In this document: piece after piece, positions 46,169 through 55,327 of the stretch
Position numbering within the stretch: position 1 is the stretch's first letter
How the letters are laid out: the number at the start of each line of letters is the position of its first letter
From: an uncultured Alphaproteobacteria bacterium
GTDB lineage: Bacteria; Pseudomonadota; Alphaproteobacteria; RF32; CAG-239
Assembly (NCBI GenBank): GCA_944391685.1
Contig: CALXUM010000001.1
Location: forward strand, 62,001-126,000
DNA length: 64,000 nt
Direction: 5' to 3'
Program-made: the position numbers and the translations under genes
The notes under the pieces: model-generated
Told to the model about the DNA's origin: nothing
Database searches by the model: none
The model's input: only the letters and a program-made list of their open reading frames with translations

Positions 46169-47500
46169 ATGAAAAACACATCACAAAATGACATAATTCA
46201 AGTTTTTTACTCTTGGCTAACAAAGAAAGATGGTGGTAATAAAACCATTAAAACCGCGAATGAATATATCCGACGCATTAGCAGGATATCAGATATGTTA
46301 TATGCAAATAGAAGGCAAGAAGGTTGGCAGAAATTACTGACAGAAGGAATGTATCCTGTTCTTCTCATCCATGAATTGTGTTCAAAAAAATGGAATGATC
46401 CGGCAGAAATAAAAATTGGAGTTTCTTATGATTATGTTATAAACGGCGGATTTATTTCATCTTTAGATAGAAAATTATTAAAACAAAAAATTTATAAAGC
46501 ATATCTAATGTATGTTTGGCAAAATAAAGAAGAAAGGTCAAAAAATCAAGTAGCTGTATATGCTTTACTTAATTCTACAAGACAAAATAATTATTTCTGC
46601 TTACAGGCAAATTTCAAAAATATAATAGAGACAAAACTTGACTATATAAAAAGACTAACTCCAACCAAGTTGTCATTTAAATTTATAGAAGCAACCAAAA
46701 CCAAACCAATGAAAATTTTATCAATAAATGGCTCAACAGTTTTAGCGTCTCAGCAATTGACAGAGTTTTTTAAATGTAGCCGTAATACAATACAAAATTT
46801 GGTAAACAAAGGAGAGATACATTATTCATCGGCATATCTGTTTTCTATCCAAGATATTAATAAATATTTAGCCCAAAAACATTCTGCTTTCATGAAAAAA
46901 ACAAAAAAGAGAAGAAAAATAGAAAAGGATATTTCGGCTGAGTATGTAAGAAATATGCTTTTGCTTTATGAATTCTATAAAATTACGGTTAATACAGAAA
47001 GCTATGGAAAATTTATAGAATATGATGATAGCAATCTCCCTGAAGAAGATTTGCAAGTTAGAAATGATATTATTAAAACCTTTAACTTTTTTAAGAAAAA
47101 ACATAAAATTTTAAATGATTTAAATTTGGATAAAGATTTTGTATCTTTGATGGCTTTTTTTGGGGAAAACCAAGAGTATTTGCCTCAATTTGAAACGGAT
47201 GGTTTTCCGGAGTTCCTAAAGATATATATAAAATACTGCACACCAGGAAACGATGAAGAATATACAAAATTAGCTTCATATTTAACCGCTTTGGCTGAAT
47301 ATATAAAAAAGGCAATGGAAGATTTAAAAGATAAAAAATGGTATACACTTAATGAAGCCAAAGAAGCTACCGGTTTCACAAAGAAAAAGATTCAGGGATT
47401 ACGAGATAGAAAAAAAATTACATATACGCAATATTCAAAGAAAATTATCAAATATTTGAAAAGCGATATACAAGATTTGTTAGCAACAAAATCTAAATAA
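46169..47500 (+). CDS. Core-binding and helix-turn-helix protein lacking a catalytic domain
   Basis: 443 residues. The N-terminal 75 residues (FYSWLTKKDGGNKTIKTANEY) resemble a tyrosine-recombinase core-binding domain. Two MerR/excisionase-like helix-turn-helix units follow: near residues 195-235 (QQLTEFFKCSRNTIQNLVNKG) and at the C-terminus (LNEAKEATGFTKKKIQGLRD). No R-H-R-Y recombinase residues are present. It may be a DNA-binding accessory or partner protein for the element. Not recognised as a known family. Confidence 0.55.
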   Translation: MKNTSQNDIIQVFYSWLTKKDGGNKTIKTANEYIRRISRISDMLYANRRQEGWQKLLTEGMYPVLLIHELCSKKWNDPAEIKIGVSYDYVINGGFISSLDRKLLKQKIYKAYLMYVWQNKEERSKNQVAVYALLNSTRQNNYFCLQANFKNIIETKLDYIKRLTPTKLSFKFIEATKTKPMKILSINGSTVLASQQLTEFFKCSRNTIQNLVNKGEIHYSSAYLFSIQDINKYLAQKHSAFMKKTKKRRKIEKDISAEYVRNMLLLYEFYKITVNTESYGKFIEYDDSNLPEEDLQVRNDIIKTFNFFKKKHKILNDLNLDKDFVSLMAFFGENQEYLPQFETDGFPEFLKIYIKYCTPGNDEEYTKLASYLTALAEYIKKAMEDLKDKKWYTLNEAKEATGFTKKKIQGLRDRKKITYTQYSKKIIKYLKSDIQDLLATKSK

Positions 47501-47525
47501 AAATACATGAAATATACAGTAAAGG

Positions 47526-47555
47526 AAACAGCTTATAAGTAGCTGTTTTTTTTGT
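47526..47555 (+). terminator. Terminator after the HTH protein gene
   Basis: AAACAGCT (47526-47533) pairs with AGCTGTTT (47541-47548), followed by T8. Confidence 0.8.
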
Positions 47556-47610
47556 TTTTAAACGAGTTATCTTGGTATATTACTTGTTTTACTTATGCCA
47601 AAAAATCCTG

Positions 47611-47639
47611 TATATATAAAGACGTAGCTCGGGCGCCCG
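47611..47639 (+). promoter_or_regulatory. Palindrome upstream of the methyltransferase genes
   Basis: TATATATAAA (47611-47620) could be a -10 element. Ten bases on lies the perfect palindrome CGGGCGCCCG at 47630-47639, GC-rich in an AT-rich setting. It could be a regulator operator or a site bound by one of the methyltransferases to control its own synthesis. Confidence 0.35.
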
Positions 47640-47682
47640 TTCTGCAAAATTGTTGAAATTTTAGCGTGAAAGGATTCGAGTT

Positions 47683-48762
47683 ATGACAGAGCTCAAATTA
47701 CAAAAAAATATTATTGATGATGAATTATTAAAAACTTCGGCAGAAGCCACAGCCACTGAAAATGCGGAAACAAAAGAAGCCACAACTCTAAAAAATAATG
47801 AGGAAGCAGGTAAATCTTTAGAAAGCGAGATTAAAAAGGCACTTAAATCCCTTAAAGATCAGAAGCTCTCCAAGGAAGAATATGAAGCAATTTATGAGAA
47901 AGCTTTTGAGAAGGCCAAATCTCTCTTGGAAGCAGACTTAGAATTGGCTGAAAAATTTAAGAATCTGCCAACTGAGGATGGTTTTAGAAGCGATAAGTAT
48001 AAATTGAAAGGAGGTGAAACCGCAACAAAAACTAAAACAAGAATTTTAGAGGGTGAATACGGCTTAAAATATAAACAAGCATGGGAAATTCAGCAGATTG
48101 ATAAAGATTTGGTTGAACAAACCATCACCGAAGCCCGTAAACAAGGTGAGTTGCCCACTAGAAAATTAGCCTTAAGAATAGCGCGTAAAAAACGCTCAGA
48201 GGAGAATAAGTGGAAGAAACTGATAGAAAAACAAAAATCTTTTGCAGACATACATCAATCCGAAGCCATAAAGCTTGATGGGGATAAATATAACATCATT
48301 TATGCCAATCCGGTGTATGAAAGCGAAGAGAGCGACAAGACTTTGGCTATATCCATTGAGGAAATGAAAAAGTTGCAGATTCCATCAGATGATAACGCTG
48401 TTTTGTTCCTGTGGACGACATCAGAGGATTTAATTTCATCCTTAGAAGTTGTTTGGGCTTGGGGATTCACTTACCGCGAACACGCCATTTGGGACTTTGT
48501 AAAAACGAAGAAAACTCATTTTTGTTTTGAAGCCAGACACAAAGTTTTATTGGTTGCAACCAAGGGAGATAGCCTGCCTAAACCTGGATTAATCAAAGCA
48601 TCAGTTTTTCAAGAACGGAGCGAAAGAACAGATTTGAAACCAAGATATTATTATGAGGTCATCGAAAGGATGTTCCCCAGTGGAGCTTATTTGGATGTTT
48701 TTGCCAAAGAACCTTTCAATTCCAAATGGACAACATTTTTTAACAACAAAGAAGAGGAGTAA
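47683..48762 (+). CDS. MT-A70-family adenine methyltransferase with altered motif
   Basis: 359 residues. The C-terminal 155 residues match the MT-A70 type of N6-adenine methyltransferase: IIYANPVY at the motif IV position (family consensus [DN]PP[YFW], here N209-P-V-Y212), VLFLWTT, WGFTYREHAIW, and KVLLVATKG. The second Pro is replaced by Val. The first 195 residues are charged and helical, with a stretch resembling ParB-type HTH (KYKQAWEIQQIDKDLVEQ). No restriction endonuclease is adjacent. Five bases separate it from the next methyltransferase, so they form one operon. Confidence 0.8.
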   Translation: MTELKLQKNIIDDELLKTSAEATATENAETKEATTLKNNEEAGKSLESEIKKALKSLKDQKLSKEEYEAIYEKAFEKAKSLLEADLELAEKFKNLPTEDGFRSDKYKLKGGETATKTKTRILEGEYGLKYKQAWEIQQIDKDLVEQTITEARKQGELPTRKLALRIARKKRSEENKWKKLIEKQKSFADIHQSEAIKLDGDKYNIIYANPVYESEESDKTLAISIEEMKKLQIPSDDNAVLFLWTTSEDLISSLEVVWAWGFTYREHAIWDFVKTKKTHFCFEARHKVLLVATKGDSLPKPGLIKASVFQERSERTDLKPRYYYEVIERMFPSGAYLDVFAKEPFNSKWTTFFNNKEEE

Positions 48763-48767
48763 TACCT

Positions 48768-49901
48768 ATGAGAGAAATTAAAGCAGCAGTTAAGTTTGCA
48801 AATGCAGGTATTGGCGAGTTTTATGCTCGCCATGCCAATGTGAAAGTTGTGGTTGCAATTGAGTTGGAGACAGACAGAGCAGATTTATATAAGAGCATTT
48901 ATCCTGATTGCGAGGTTATAAATGGCGATGTAACCAAACCTGAAAATATGGAGAGATTCTTAAAAAAGTGTCGAGAGGAAAACGTGGAGTTATTGCTAGC
49001 GAGTCCGCCTTGTCAGGGACACTCCAAAGCAAACCAAAGTGAAAACAAGGATGAGGATATTCGCAATCGTTTGGTTTTAAACGTTACACAAACTATAGAT
49101 GCTTATCCCTTCAAAAATGTACTCATAGAAAATGTTCCTGACTTTTTAGATTACCAATCTGATACAATTTTACCTGAATTTGGAGGTTTAACAATTAGAG
49201 AATATTTAGAAAAATTTTTTGCGGAGAGGAATTTTAAGGTGGATATCAACCAACATGTTAATGCACGTGAATATAGCGAAACACCTCAAAACCGCACGAG
49301 AGCGATTGTTCTTGCTTCAAAAATTTCCAACTGGAGTTTGCCACCTAAGTTACCGCAAGAGAAGTGGAAAACCATAGAGGATGCCATTGGTGATTTGCCA
49401 AGTCTAGAATCTGGAGAGCGAGGAATAATAAAATATGAAAACGATCCTGATTGGAAAGATAGGTTAGACATCCTTAAGTATCATAATGCTCCCTATTGGA
49501 AAGAAAAGGATGTAGAGGTAATGAAACATACAGCAACGGGTTGTTCCGCTTTTGACAATCTGCCTCCGTATAGACCAACAAAAAAAGACGGGGAGCCTAA
49601 GGAATATTATCGCTCAGCTTACAGAAGACCAAAGTGGAGTGATGCTTTTCCTTGTGTTCTTCAAGGTTCAGATGGCATGGGAGGTATGGTAACTTGCCAT
49701 CCCGGAAGAAAATTGGCCGATGGAACCTATAGTGATGCGCGAGCATACACAATTTTAGAGTTGCTAAGAAGTTATGCCTTACCGGACAATTTTCCTTTTC
49801 CTGCTTGGGCTAGTGATGATGAAAACTTACTGAGAGATGTTTTGGGGGAGGCTTTTGCACCGCTTTTAGTAAAAAATATTTTGCTAAATATGCCTAGATA
49901 A
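48768..49901 (+). CDS. dcm: DNA (cytosine-5-)-methyltransferase
   Basis: 377 residues. Motif IV with catalytic Cys82 in ASPPCQGHSKANQ, motif VI E121-N-V in LIENVPDFL, and motif VIII QNRTRAIVLA are intact; the SAM-binding N-terminus is short and starts FANAGIGEFYA. The target recognition region lies around residues 200-300, and motifs IX/X end the protein. No cognate endonuclease gene is seen, so an orphan methylase role (epigenetic or protection of the element) is likely. Confidence 0.93.
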   Translation: MREIKAAVKFANAGIGEFYARHANVKVVVAIELETDRADLYKSIYPDCEVINGDVTKPENMERFLKKCREENVELLLASPPCQGHSKANQSENKDEDIRNRLVLNVTQTIDAYPFKNVLIENVPDFLDYQSDTILPEFGGLTIREYLEKFFAERNFKVDINQHVNAREYSETPQNRTRAIVLASKISNWSLPPKLPQEKWKTIEDAIGDLPSLESGERGIIKYENDPDWKDRLDILKYHNAPYWKEKDVEVMKHTATGCSAFDNLPPYRPTKKDGEPKEYYRSAYRRPKWSDAFPCVLQGSDGMGGMVTCHPGRKLADGTYSDARAYTILELLRSYALPDNFPFPAWASDDENLLRDVLGEAFAPLLVKNILLNMPR

Positions 49902-49917
49902 GTATTGGTGAGTAATG

Positions 49918-49948
49918 AAGGCGAGGACGAAAATTCCTTGCCTTTTTT
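49918..49948 (+). terminator. Terminator after the methyltransferase operon
   Basis: AAGGC-AGGA (49918-49927) pairs with TCCT-GCCTT, followed by T6. Confidence 0.75.
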
Positions 49949-49949
49949 A

Positions 49950-50431
49950 TATACTTTTAGTGAAATCTTTTTCCTCGATTTTAATCTTTGCACGTAAAGG
50001 CCTTGACTAAAATTCACTTAACAAAAAAAAATAATCTTATCCGGTATGGTACGGCATAGTGTGGCAGTATGGTATCCATGGAGGGTGAAGATGTCGGCCA
50101 CCCTTTATGGCGGTAGAGCTATCCCGTTATGCTTATGCCAGCCCGATACTAAATAAAGAAACAAAGACGGTTAAATCCTTGCCTCTCTATGCGGCTGTGC
50201 TATGCAGTTTTTGAACTCCGAAGTTATATTGTCGTGTTATTCATCAAATCGGAGCGGTAAAAACTCAACCTGTGCGTAAGTTTAGGATAACTCATAATCC
50301 CATAACCTAACGAGATACTGATTTAACTAACACGTTGAAAAACAAATAAACTAGATTAAAAAAGTTCGGACAAATTGAAAAAATGACTATTTTTGAAAAT
50401 TAAACATCCGAACTCAAGAAAAGCCTTGGAA
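49950..50431. other. Non-coding right arm of the island
   Basis: 482 bases. A GC-richer patch at 50040-50150 contains repeated ATGG/GGTA words and a possible 21-codon ORF (50091-50156, start MSATLYGGRAIP) behind GGAGGG. The rest has no gene I can support. It may be the remnant of a larger mobile element or a structured RNA. Confidence 0.4.
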
Positions 50432-50479
50432 ATAAAAGAAAAAGCAGCCATTTTCATGACTGCCGTTTGAATTGGTGAT
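50432..50479. repeat. Right end of island: attR-like direct repeat
   Basis: 48 bases matching 36825-36872 (47/48). It comprises the tRNA-Glu terminator (stem GCAG-CATGA/TGGCTGC, T-rich after it on the minus strand) and the last seven bases of the tRNA. Confidence 0.85.
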
Positions 50480-50547
50480 CCCAACGGGATTCGAACCCAT
50501 ATTACCACCGTGAAAGGGTGATGTCCTAACCATTAGACGATGGGACC
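50473..50547 (-). tRNA. tRNA-Glu (anticodon TTC)
   Basis: 75 bases including an encoded CCA. The acceptor arm GGTCCCA, D arm with TGGTTAGG, anticodon loop CTTTCAC (TTC) and T arm GGTTCGAATCC fold correctly. It is the integration target of the island. Confidence 0.95.
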
Positions 50548-50620
50548 ATCTAAAGACAAAGGCATATATAAAGGTAAAATTCCTTAAGGTCAAGATATTT
50601 TTTCAATTAAAATGATTTTT

Positions 50621-51922
50621 TTATTTTTCTTGTCCAAAAGCAGGGTTTAAGGTTTTGATTATTTCGCTCATCGGTTTTAGTTCAATGTTTTTTTCTTTCA
50701 ACGTCGGTATCCATTCTTTAAGAGCCTCAAAAGTTTGTGTTTTTGGATGCCCTATGGCAATGGCATAACCGTTTTTTCTGGCTATTCTCTCAGCAATTGC
50801 CAATTGCCCCAAAATATAATTCTTATCGTTATTATTATCCAAAAATACATGGCGGTGGGCATAAGCAATTCCGCTTTCGGCAGCTGCTTCCTCAGCTTTT
50901 GATTGGGCCGAGGTCTTAGAGTCTAAAAAGAACATATCAAGCTCTTTTAATACCTGCATTACCGCAGTCATACGTTCTTTGTCTTCGGTTAATTTGCTGC
51001 CCATGTGGTTGTTTATTCCGTTCACGTTTTTAAACTTTGCCAACATGGTTTTCAAGTTTTGCTGAATTTCTTGCGGGGTCATGGTGGTTGTCAAAACATC
51101 GGGAGCCACATCAATATTTTTTTGAGCCTCCATCGGCACATGAATCATAATTTCTTGTCCGTTTTTTTGTGAGTTCTCAATTTGTTGCTCCAAATTACGT
51201 CCGTAGGTTAAAAAAGATGCCGTAAGCGGAGCTCTTATACTGGCTATATCAGCAGTTCTTTTTTTACTGATTCCCATATCGTCAATTACAACGGCAATTA
51301 CCGGATTTTCACCAAAATAAGGTGGTTTGTGCCCTGGTATTATAGTCTTTCCTTTAAGCTTTGGATTAGATATTGCCACAGGCAAGATAATATCATTTGG
51401 TAGTTCTTCTTCATATATCTGATCCAATACGTCTTGATTAAGCTGTTCTATTTGAGCAAAAAGAGCAATGTTTTCCGGCAGATTTTGCAAAGGGGCGGCA
51501 TGCTCGGCATCAATTTGCCCTGCCATTTGCCGCATTTTTTCATGAACAGGATTTTCAATTGCTTGCTCCAACAAGTCAGCTGAAAATTCTTCATTTTTTA
51601 TTATTGCGGTTTGCGTCTCTTCCTCATACATAAAATCTGTAGGTTGAGAATCATCCCAACATAAACTGATAGGATTCCTGCGACAATATTCTTCGAAACT
51701 CAGTTTAAGTTCTTGTTCATCGGCTGATGATTGTTCTTCAAAAATAATCTCAATATTTTCAACTTTTTGCGGCTCAACCGATATACTTACTTGTTTCTTT
51801 TGAGAAAATACCAAATACAACACCATCAAACAGGCTAAAAGATAAACAATTTTTACCAAATCAATCTTTATTTTGGAAAAATTGCATTCTTTCAGCCATC
51901 TATTACGGTTCGTATTACTCAA
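50621..51922 (-). CDS. Divergent polysaccharide deacetylase
   Basis: 433 residues. The N-terminal membrane anchor (about residues 24-42) leads to an acidic linker and a DUF610-type NodB-like domain: AVVIDDMGISKKRTADI carries the metal Asp, IMIHVPMEAQ and NHMGSKLTED give the His motifs. Presumed envelope glycan deacetylase in the periplasm. It follows lysS by two bases on the same strand, an order I have seen in related genomes only by memory. Confidence 0.88.
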   Translation of the reverse strand: MSNTNRNRWLKECNFSKIKIDLVKIVYLLACLMVLYLVFSQKKQVSISVEPQKVENIEIIFEEQSSADEQELKLSFEEYCRRNPISLCWDDSQPTDFMYEEETQTAIIKNEEFSADLLEQAIENPVHEKMRQMAGQIDAEHAAPLQNLPENIALFAQIEQLNQDVLDQIYEEELPNDIILPVAISNPKLKGKTIIPGHKPPYFGENPVIAVVIDDMGISKKRTADIASIRAPLTASFLTYGRNLEQQIENSQKNGQEIMIHVPMEAQKNIDVAPDVLTTTMTPQEIQQNLKTMLAKFKNVNGINNHMGSKLTEDKERMTAVMQVLKELDMFFLDSKTSAQSKAEEAAAESGIAYAHRHVFLDNNNDKNYILGQLAIAERIARKNGYAIAIGHPKTQTFEALKEWIPTLKEKNIELKPMSEIIKTLNPAFGQEK

Positions 51923-51924
51923 AA

Positions 51925-53397
51925 TCAGTCTCTTTTACGCAGTGTCGGAAAGGCAATGACATCTCTGATTGTTTGAGCTCCGGTTAAAAGAATAGCCAAG
52001 CGGTCAATACCCATGCCCATACCTCCTGTTGGCGGCAAACCATTTTCCAAAGCGTTAACAAAATCTTCATCAAGCATTTGAGCTTCATCATCACCGGCTT
52101 CACGCTCGGCAACCTGAGCATCAAAACGTTCCTTTTGCTCTAGCGGGTTGGATAATTCTGAATAGGCACAACCAATCTCCATTCCGCCGATGTAGGCATC
52201 AAAATGTTCAACCAATCTTGGGTTTGAGCGATGAGTCTTTGCCAAAGGAGAAATATCTCTCGGCATATCCATAACCAAAGTTGGTTGAATCAAATTAGCC
52301 TCAACTTTTTCATCAAACACTTCTTGCACAACCTTACCCCAGCAAGAACATTCATCAGCATCAACTCCGATTGATTTTGCCATGGCTTTAGCCTCATCAA
52401 CGTTTTGTGCCTGTAACAAATCAATTCCTGCATATTCTTTAATCAAATCAATAATCGATTTTCTGGCAAAACCCTTGCTTAAATCAACTTCCTCATCTCC
52501 AACTTTAATTACCTTTGTGCCTAAAACTTTTTCAGCTACAAAAGGTATCAGATCGGCAAACAAATCAGCCATATCATTATAGTCGGCATAAGCTTGATAA
52601 GCTTCCAAAGCCGTAAATTCAGGGTTGTGATTTTTATCAATACCTTCATTACGGAAGTTACGACCGATTTCAAATACTCTGTCAAAACCGCCGACTACCA
52701 AACGCTTTAAAAATAGTTCAGGAGCTACTCTTAAGTATAAATCCATATCAAGCGTATTGTGGTGAGTTATAAACGGTTTTGCATTTGCTCCACCCATAAT
52801 GGTATGCAAAATCGGTGTTTCCACTTCCAAGAAATTGTGTTCTTCAAACCAACGTCTTATGGCAGAAGTTATTTGACAGCGTTTTTTGAAAATATCTTTA
52901 CTGTCATCATTCATAATAAAATCAACATAACGTTGGCGATAACGAGCCTCAATATCGGTAAGTCCGTGAAATTTTTCAGGTAATGGCTGCAATGATTTTG
53001 AAATAATATCAAATTTTTCGGCTGCGATTGAAAGCTCTCCACGTGGTGTGCGGCGAACATAACCATAAACACCGACAATATCACCCACATCAAGAGATTT
53101 AAGTCTTTCCAAATCTTCTTCCGGTAGATGATTTTTATGACAAAATGCCTGAATTTTTCCACTTATGTCTTTAATATCAATAAACATTCCGTTGTTGCGA
53201 ACAGCCATTGCACGTCCGGCCACCGTAACATAGTCTTGGGTATCAACACCGGCTTCCAAATCTTTGTATTTTTCCTGCAGGTCAGCTGCAAAAGCGTCTG
53301 GCTTAAAACAATAAGGGTAGGGGTTATAACCTTTTTCTAAAAGGGTATTTAATTTTGCTAGTCTTGATTCTCTGTGAATATTTGTTTCTGTTGTCAT
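51925..53397 (-). CDS. lysS: Lysyl-tRNA synthetase, class II
   Basis: Charges tRNA-Lys. It has 490 residues, standard length. The N-terminal OB-fold ([19 protein letters not shown]) and the class II core, motif 2 in [18 protein letters not shown] and motif 3 in [12 protein letters not shown], are intact. The start has a TAGGAAAA site. Its stop lies two bases before the deacetylase start. Confidence 0.96.
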   Translation of the reverse strand: MTTETNIHRESRLAKLNTLLEKGYNPYPYCFKPDAFAADLQEKYKDLEAGVDTQDYVTVAGRAMAVRNNGMFIDIKDISGKIQAFCHKNHLPEEDLERLKSLDVGDIVGVYGYVRRTPRGELSIAAEKFDIISKSLQPLPEKFHGLTDIEARYRQRYVDFIMNDDSKDIFKKRCQITSAIRRWFEEHNFLEVETPILHTIMGGANAKPFITHHNTLDMDLYLRVAPELFLKRLVVGGFDRVFEIGRNFRNEGIDKNHNPEFTALEAYQAYADYNDMADLFADLIPFVAEKVLGTKVIKVGDEEVDLSKGFARKSIIDLIKEYAGIDLLQAQNVDEAKAMAKSIGVDADECSCWGKVVQEVFDEKVEANLIQPTLVMDMPRDISPLAKTHRSNPRLVEHFDAYIGGMEIGCAYSELSNPLEQKERFDAQVAEREAGDDEAQMLDEDFVNALENGLPPTGGMGMGIDRLAILLTGAQTIRDVIAFPTLRKRD

Positions 53398-53493
53398 TTT
53401 TTTTCCTAATTATTATGTTTCTTATCAAAATACAGTTGTTTCAACTATAAACAAAGCTAAAAATTTTTCAATAAAATAATTCATAAAAACCAT

Positions 53494-53522
53494 TTGACAT
53501 AAAAAAAGAACTAAAGTAGAAC
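53494..53522 (+). promoter_or_regulatory. lexA promoter with overlapping LexA box
   Basis: TTGACA (53494-53499) and, 17 bases on, TAGAAC (53517-53522) as a -10. The direct repeat GAAC-N7-GAAC (53508-53522) is the alphaproteobacterial LexA operator and overlaps the -10, so autorepression is likely. Confidence 0.8.
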
Positions 53523-53559
53523 AAAATAGATAGGATATTTTGGCAGAAAGGATTATAAT

Positions 53560-54216
53560 ATGCTGACTCCAAAGCAATACAAACTCTTGATGTTTATTAA
53601 CAAAACCCTCAAAGAAACCGGCTGTTGTCCGTCTTTTGATGAAATGAAAGATGCCGTAAACTTAAAATCTAAGTCTGGTATTCACGCCCTTATAGAAGCT
53701 TTGGTAGAACGTAATTTTTTACGCAAACTTCCACACAAAGCCAGAGCATTAGAAGTAGTAAGATTGCCAAAATTAAAGCCGTCATCCATTATTGAAGAAG
53801 AAAAGAAAAAAGAAGAAGCCCTTCACAGCGGCATGGTTGAGATTCCTTTATATGGTAAAATAGCAGCGGGACCCCCTATAGAAGCAATTGCAGATCAAAG
53901 TGAGCAATTATCAGTTCCTTATGACTTGGTAGCCTCTGGGCAATATTATGCCTTAAAGATTGAAGGCGATTCCATGGTGGGAATTGGCATTATGGATGGG
54001 GATACCGTCATTATTAAAAAGTCAGATTTTGCTAATAACGGAGATATTGTTGTCGCATTGGTCGATGATTGTGAAGCCACCTTAAAACAAATTAAAAAAG
54101 AGGGTAGTGAAGTTTTGCTTATCCCTAAGAATGATGCATATGAGGTTAGACGTCTTGATGCCAAAAGAGTCAAAGTTCAAGGAATATTGAGTTCTTTGAT
54201 TAGAACATATCATTAA
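53560..54216 (+). CDS. lexA: LexA repressor
   Basis: SOS regulator, 218 residues. The N-terminal winged helix (MLTPKQYKLLMFINKTLKET) binds DNA. The auto-cleavage site is Ala103-Gly104 in IAAGPPIEAI, the nucleophile is Ser138 in EGDSMVG, and the general base Lys176 lies in EATLKQ. All are intact, so it should self-cleave with RecA. Its own operator is upstream. Confidence 0.96.
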   Translation: MLTPKQYKLLMFINKTLKETGCCPSFDEMKDAVNLKSKSGIHALIEALVERNFLRKLPHKARALEVVRLPKLKPSSIIEEEKKKEEALHSGMVEIPLYGKIAAGPPIEAIADQSEQLSVPYDLVASGQYYALKIEGDSMVGIGIMDGDTVIIKKSDFANNGDIVVALVDDCEATLKQIKKEGSEVLLIPKNDAYEVRRLDAKRVKVQGILSSLIRTYH

Positions 54217-54289
54217 AAGAATTGAAATTTTTATTTTTATTCTTATCTCATTTCAGTATTCTTTTTTTGTTTTTAAGAAAGGTTATCTA

Positions 54290-54697
54290 ATGAGAAAATC
54301 AGTTTATGTTTTATTCTTGATTGCTTTTTTGTTTTCTTGTGCCAGTACAGAAAAATATGATACCAAACTTAACTCTTTGATAGGAGTTAACAAAGATGAG
54401 TTAATTAGCCGGATGGGCCCTCCGAGTGGCGTTAAAATCTTACCTGACGGCAATGAGGTAATTTCTTATACGGTTGCTAACAATGTCTATGTTCCCTCAG
54501 AGTTTTATTTGTATAATCAGGGAGCCCTCTCCAATGAGGGAGATATGTATGCTCCGTTTTTAAGTGATTATGATTTTTCTCCTTATGGAGATACGTTTGG
54601 TTATGATGTGGAATATTTTTGCCAAACCGCGTTTGTTATAAAAAATGGTGTAGTAACCTCTTGGAAATGGCGTGGCAATAATTGCGTCTCTGATTAA
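54290..54697 (+). CDS. Small lipoprotein of unknown function
   Basis: 135-residue precursor with lipoprotein signal LFLIAFLFSCAST, cleaved before Cys17. The LNSLIGVNKDELISRMGPPSG stretch resembles SmpA/BamE-like repeats seen in outer-membrane lipoproteins, but the rest is Tyr- and Asp-rich and unlike BamE. It ends in a terminator. AAGAAAGG precedes the ATG. Confidence 0.65.
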   Translation: MRKSVYVLFLIAFLFSCASTEKYDTKLNSLIGVNKDELISRMGPPSGVKILPDGNEVISYTVANNVYVPSEFYLYNQGALSNEGDMYAPFLSDYDFSPYGDTFGYDVEYFCQTAFVIKNGVVTSWKWRGNNCVSD

Positions 54698-54713
54698 AAA
54701 ATTATATTTTTTT

Positions 54714-54745
54714 AACAGCCCGTTTGCCAGGGCTGTTTTTTTTGT
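54714..54745 (+). terminator. Terminator after the lipoprotein gene
   Basis: AACAGCCC (54714-54721) pairs with GGGCTGTT (54730-54737), then T8. Confidence 0.85.
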
Positions 54746-54858
54746 TTAAAATTTTTTATCGGCTAAACTAATTGTTAACTTAAATCTGTTTGACTGAAAA
54801 TAAATGTTGAATAATTATTTAGCGAGTCTTTTCGCCTTAATAATAAGGAATAATAAAA

Positions 54859-55179
54859 ATGGGGCTTTTGTCTGAAATTCAAAATCGTTTTCGTAGCTCA
54901 GGTTTTTGGCTTATAGGTGCATTTTTAATTATTTATTTTGCATTCCATGCCATTAATGGAGATCGAGGCTTGCTTAAATATTTATATCTGCAACAAGAAA
55001 TTGCCGATGCTAAAGTCGTTGCCCAAGAATATAACCTGCAAAAAACAAAATTAGAAAAAAAAGTTCGTCACCTTTCAAATAGCAGTCTTGATTTAGATTT
55101 GCTGGACGAACGTGCTCGTGTTGTATTAAATATGGTAAACAGTGATGAGTTCATTATTCTTGACGAACCCGCAAATTAA
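54859..55179 (+). CDS. ftsB: FtsB/DivIC-like septum protein
   Basis: 106 residues. One transmembrane helix (FWLIGAFLIIYFAFHAI, about residues 18-36) is followed by a coiled coil (QQEIADAKVVAQEYNLQKTKLEKK) and a DLLDERARVVLNM tail typical of FtsB-type division proteins, which recruit the septal complex. Assignment by layout; the eno and pdh genes often next to ftsB are not here. Confidence 0.8.
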   Translation: MGLLSEIQNRFRSSGFWLIGAFLIIYFAFHAINGDRGLLKYLYLQQEIADAKVVAQEYNLQKTKLEKKVRHLSNSSLDLDLLDERARVVLNMVNSDEFIILDEPAN

Positions 55180-55327
55180 TAATTTTTGTGCTAAAACAAT
55201 ACGTTATCATGCGTTTTTGGATAACTTGATAAAAAAAGCTGTATTTTAAAAATTTTTTTGCTATATCTATACCGTTATGCTTAATGTTTTGTGCGTTAAG
55301 TGTTGTTTTAACAACTCGGATTAGTTT

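Larger units (their letters stand above)
36825..50479. mobile_element. Genomic island inserted at tRNA-Glu (13.6 kb)
   Basis: Bounded by the 48-bp direct repeats at 36825-36872 and 50432-50479, the right one overlapping the 3' end of an intact tRNA-Glu. Contents in order: ApeA-like defence gene, serine recombinase, small ORFs, DUF3768 protein, four-gene effector-like operon, HUH-type Rep, orphan core-binding/HTH protein, MT-A70-like and C5 methyltransferases. It is more AT-rich and has looser gene packing than the flanking chromosome. tRNA targets usually go with tyrosine recombinases, yet no full tyrosine recombinase is present. It may be a decayed or parasitic element, or plasmid-derived. 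Confidence 0.85.
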
